From: an uncultured Lysobacteraceae bacterium
GTDB taxonomy: Bacteria > Pseudomonadota > Gammaproteobacteria > Xanthomonadales > Rhodanobacteraceae
Reading direction: 5' to 3'
DNA length: 8,935 nt
Assembly (NCBI GenBank): GCA_946482585.1
Contig: CAMLSI010000205.1
Span: 1-8,935 of the forward strand
Both the position numbers and the translations under genes were made by a program. A model generated the notes under the pieces. That model saw nothing but the letters and a program-made list of their open reading frames with translations. It was not told the DNA's origin and searched no databases. This document shows positions 6,968-8,935 of the stretch, one piece after another. Numbering within the stretch: the first letter of the stretch is position 1; every line of letters begins with the position of its first letter.

Positions 6968-7001
6968 ATCGCGACCGCACACTAGTCGCGATTTTGTGCG
7001 G
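6968..7001. promoter_or_regulatory. two interleaved perfect inverted repeats (alternative hairpins or pseudoknot)
   Basis: ATCGCGAC (6968-6975) is complementary to GTCGCGAT (6985-6992). Within the resulting loop, CCGCACA (6975-6981) is complementary to TGTGCGG (6995-7001). The order A-B-A'-B' means the two stems exclude each other as simple hairpins or combine as an H-type pseudoknot with very short connecting loops (about 0, 3 and 2 nt). It could act in the hemA leader RNA or as overlapping operator dyads in DNA. It does not match a riboswitch consensus I know. Confidence 0.45.
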
Positions 7002-7011
7002 CGCGGCAGCA

Positions 7012-7026
7012 GGATTGCCGCAATCC
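7012..7026. promoter_or_regulatory. 15-bp perfect palindrome, operator-like
   Basis: GGATTGCCGCAATCC has 7-bp arms around one central base. The spacing is too small for a stable RNA hairpin with all pairs, so a DNA site for a dimeric regulator is the more natural reading. It lies 66 bp upstream of the hemA start. I do not recognise the regulator. Confidence 0.4.
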
Positions 7027-7044
7027 GGGCGACAACCATCGCCC
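7027..7044 (+). promoter_or_regulatory. 6-bp hairpin upstream of hemA
   Basis: GGGCGA (7027-7032) and TCGCCC (7039-7044) pair perfectly around a 6-nt loop (CAACCA). It directly abuts the 15-bp palindrome, so the two dyads form one continuous block at 7012-7044, 48 nt before hemA. It has no T-tract and may be part of the hemA leader or an operator. Confidence 0.3.
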
Positions 7045-7092
7045 TCACGTGTCCAAGCTTAGCTGATTGTTGCCCGCGCGGCCCCGTCATCC

Positions 7093-8367
7093 ATGGCATT
7101 GCTAGCCCTCGGTCTCAATCACGTCACCGCTCCGCTGGACCTGCGCGAAAAGGTCGCGTTCGGTCCCGAACAAGCCAGGCCCGCGCTCGAAGAACTCGCC
7201 GCGCAGGCCGGCGTCGAAGAAGCGCTGATCCTGTCCACCTGCAATCGAACCGAACTCTACTGCTCCGTCGCCGACGGCGCTCAGATCGTTCCGGCGGACT
7301 GGCTGCATCGCCACCATCAGCTGACATTGGGACGACTCGACGAGTTCCTGTACCGCCACGACGACGAAGACGCCGTGCGTCACATGTTCCGCGTCGCCAC
7401 CGGCCTGGACTCGCTCGTGCTCGGCGAACCGCAGATCCTCGGTCAGGTCAAGGACGCCTATCAGCTCGCGCGCAGCGCGCAGACGCTCAAAGCGCCCATG
7501 GAGCGCATGCTGCAGCACACCTTCGCCGTGGCCAAGCGCGTGCGCACCGACACGCGCATCGGCGCGAGCCCGGTTTCGGTGGCCTATACCGCGGTACGTC
7601 TCGCCGAACAGCGCTTCGCCGATCTGGCCGGCGCCTGCGTGCTGCTGATCGGGGCCGGCGAAACGATAGAACTCGCCGCACGTCATCTCAGCGACGCCAG
7701 AGTGCGGCGGCTCATCGTCGCGAACCGCACGCTCGACAACGCGCAGAACCTCGCCCACCGCTGCGGCGGCTACGCGATCGCGCTGTCGGACATGCCCGCG
7801 CACCTGGCCGAGGCCGACATCGTGATTTCCTCCACCGCGAGCCGCGAACCGGTGCTGACGCGCGCGATGGTCGAAGCCGCGCTGAAACGGCGGCGGCGCA
7901 AGCCGATGTTCCTCGTCGACATCGCCGTTCCGCGCGACATCGAGGCGTCCGTCTCCGACGTGGACGATGCGTATTTGTATACCATCGACGACCTCAGGCA
8001 GGTCATCGACGAAAACCTGCGCTCGCGCGAAACCGCCGCGCGCGAGGCCGAAGCGATCATCGACCTGCAGGTCGAGCGCTACATGGCCTGGCGCCGCGCG
8101 CTCGAACGCGGCAACCCGGTGCAGGACCTGCGTCGCCAGGCCGAAGCCGAGCGCGACGACGTGCTTGCACGCGCGACCGCGATGCTGACGCGCGGCCGCA
8201 AGCCCGAGGGGGCGCTGGCGTTCCTGGCGAACACGCTGACCAACAAACTGCTGCATGCGCCGAGCGCGAACCTGCGCGCGGCCACGCTGCGCGGCGACGG
8301 CGAACTGATCCAGGCCGCCGCGCGCCTGTTCGACCGCGCCGCCGCGAACGACGACAAGGACGTATGA
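7093..8367 (+). CDS. hemA: glutamyl-tRNA reductase
   Basis: Encodes 424 aa (E. coli HemA is 418). It reduces glutamyl-tRNA(Glu) to glutamate-1-semialdehyde with NADPH, the committed step of C5-pathway tetrapyrrole synthesis. The catalytic motif STCNRTELY (48-56) places the nucleophile at Cys50, as in E. coli. [17 protein letters not shown] (104-120) is the family signature in the catalytic domain. The NADPH domain is marked by [13 protein letters not shown] (188-200) and IVANRT (208-213). A basic stretch KRRRRKP (265-271) precedes [12 protein letters not shown] (273-284), and the C-terminal half is a helical dimerisation domain. The ATG at 7093 begins the conserved [10 protein letters not shown] strand, but no Shine-Dalgarno is seen upstream (CGCGGCCCCGTCATCC). 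It overlaps prfA by 4 nt (ATGA), the common gammaproteobacterial hemA-prfA pairing, and diverges from the TPR gene. Confidence 0.98.
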   Translation: MALLALGLNHVTAPLDLREKVAFGPEQARPALEELAAQAGVEEALILSTCNRTELYCSVADGAQIVPADWLHRHHQLTLGRLDEFLYRHDDEDAVRHMFRVATGLDSLVLGEPQILGQVKDAYQLARSAQTLKAPMERMLQHTFAVAKRVRTDTRIGASPVSVAYTAVRLAEQRFADLAGACVLLIGAGETIELAARHLSDARVRRLIVANRTLDNAQNLAHRCGGYAIALSDMPAHLAEADIVISSTASREPVLTRAMVEAALKRRRRKPMFLVDIAVPRDIEASVSDVDDAYLYTIDDLRQVIDENLRSRETAAREAEAIIDLQVERYMAWRRALERGNPVQDLRRQAEAERDDVLARATAMLTRGRKPEGALAFLANTLTNKLLHAPSANLRAATLRGDGELIQAAARLFDRAAANDDKDV

Positions 8368-8935
8368 CTCCGACCATCCGCCGCAAGCTCGAACAGCTCG
8401 CCGAACGCTTCGAGGAAGTCGGCGCGCTGCTCGCGCAGCCCGACGCCGCGGCCGACACCAATCGCTTCCGCGCGCTGAACCGCGAATACGCGCAGCTCGA
8501 GCCGGTCGCCGCGGCGCTGAAAGCCTATGACGCGAATGCGGCTGCGCTCGCCGCGGCGCAAACCTTGCTCAAAGACCCCGAGATGAAGGAGCTCGCCGAG
8601 GCCGAGATCGCCGACCTCGAAACGGCGCGCGACAGACTCGAACAGGAACTGCAGCTGCTGCTCATACCCAAGGACCGGCGCGACGACGCCAACCTGTTCC
8701 TCGAAGTGCGCGCCGGCACCGGCGGCGACGAAGCGGCCATCTTTGCGGGCGACCTGTTCCGCATGTACAGCCGCTACGCCGAGCGGCAGCGTTGGAACGT
8801 GGAAATCATTTCGTCGAACCCGGGCGAGCACGGCGGCTACAAGGAAATCGTCGCGCGCGTCGAAGGCAAGGGCGCCTTCGCGCGGCTCAAGTTCGAATCC
8901 GGTACGCATCGCGTGCAGCGCGTCCCGGCGACCGA
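8364..8935 (+). CDS. prfA: peptide chain release factor 1, N-terminal part (cut by window edge)
   Basis: The open frame starts at ATG 8364, overlapping the hemA stop (TGA 8365-8367), and runs open to the window end, giving 190 codons plus 2 nt of a gene usually about 360 codons long. The N-terminal helical domain covers about residues 1-100. The conserved PCRF region follows: [24 protein letters not shown] (112-135, abbreviated as [12 protein letters not shown] onward), [12 protein letters not shown] and [14 protein letters not shown]. The last three complete residues are Pro-Ala-Thr (188-190), the tripeptide that reads UAG/UAA in RF1, whereas RF2 has Ser-Pro-Phe, so this is RF1. The GGQ peptidyl-tRNA hydrolysis motif lies beyond the window. 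An AAGGA element (8356-8360) inside the hemA 3' end sits 3 nt before the ATG; tight translational coupling to hemA is likely. Confidence 0.97.
   Translation, partial: MTPTIRRKLEQLAERFEEVGALLAQPDAAADTNRFRALNREYAQLEPVAAALKAYDANAAALAAAQTLLKDPEMKELAEAEIADLETARDRLEQELQLLLIPKDRRDDANLFLEVRAGTGGDEAAIFAGDLFRMYSRYAERQRWNVEIISSNPGEHGGYKEIVARVEGKGAFARLKFESGTHRVQRVPAT

Larger units (their letters stand above)
6911..7092. promoter_or_regulatory. divergent intergenic region between the TPR gene and hemA
   Basis: This 182-bp region must hold the promoters for both units. I find no convincing -35/-10 pair on either strand. The region is dense in perfect inverted repeats, listed separately at 6931-6950, 6968-7001, 7012-7026 and 7027-7044. 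The last 48 nt before hemA (7045-7092) contain AAGCTTAGCTGATTGTTG and no Shine-Dalgarno match near the ATG. No small gene or known riboswitch is recognised. Confidence 0.6.

Noticed and set aside
7031..7064. Possible sigma-70 promoter for hemA (GACAAC about 22 nt ahead of TTAGCT)
   Set aside because: The -10 element matches the consensus poorly and the spacing is not ideal, so it is not supportable as a promoter.

Overview
The window is a compact, GC-rich block of housekeeping genes from a gammaproteobacterium. The best guess is Xanthomonadales/Lysobacterales (Xanthomonas, Lysobacter or Rhodanobacter relatives). That placement rests on the strong G/C third-position bias, on protein character, and on a gene order that, from memory, matches both Xanthomonadaceae and Pseudomonas aeruginosa around hemA (PA4665-PA4673). 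No transposase, phage gene, CRISPR array or foreign-looking island is visible.

Layout. Two transcription units diverge from a 182-bp intergenic region (6911-7092). Rightward: hemA (glutamyl-tRNA reductase) overlaps prfA (release factor 1) by 4 nt; prfA runs off the right edge just after its P-A-T codon-recognition tripeptide. Leftward: a TPR outer-membrane lipoprotein of the LbcA type, lolB, ispE, tRNA-Gln(UUG), prs, rplY (CTC-type L25), pth and ychF. The junctions are tight: 1 nt overlap between the TPR gene and lolB, 4 nt between lolB and ispE, 22 nt between ispE and the tRNA gene, then gaps of 33-87 nt. A GC-rich hairpin follows ychF at the left edge.

How the genes fit together. The leftward unit joins cell-envelope biogenesis (LbcA-like scaffold, LolB receptor, IspE for isoprenoid precursors of undecaprenyl carriers and quinones) to nucleotide precursor synthesis (Prs) and translation (tRNA-Gln, L25, peptidyl-tRNA hydrolase, YchF). 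The rightward unit starts tetrapyrrole synthesis from glutamyl-tRNA and supplies RF1.

What stands out is the non-coding layer and the overlaps, not a new gene. (1) The ispE reading frame ends inside tRNA-Gln, and its last sense codon and stop are made of conserved D-loop residues, so RNase P cleavage would remove the ispE stop codon. (2) The hemA/TPR divergent region is packed with perfect inverted repeats, including two interleaved ones that could form alternative hairpins or a tight pseudoknot, and a 15-bp palindrome. (3) Two tandem hairpins, one terminator-like, separate prs from rplY. (4) The trailer just after the tRNA can pair with the prs ribosome-binding site. I see no convincing undescribed protein system.
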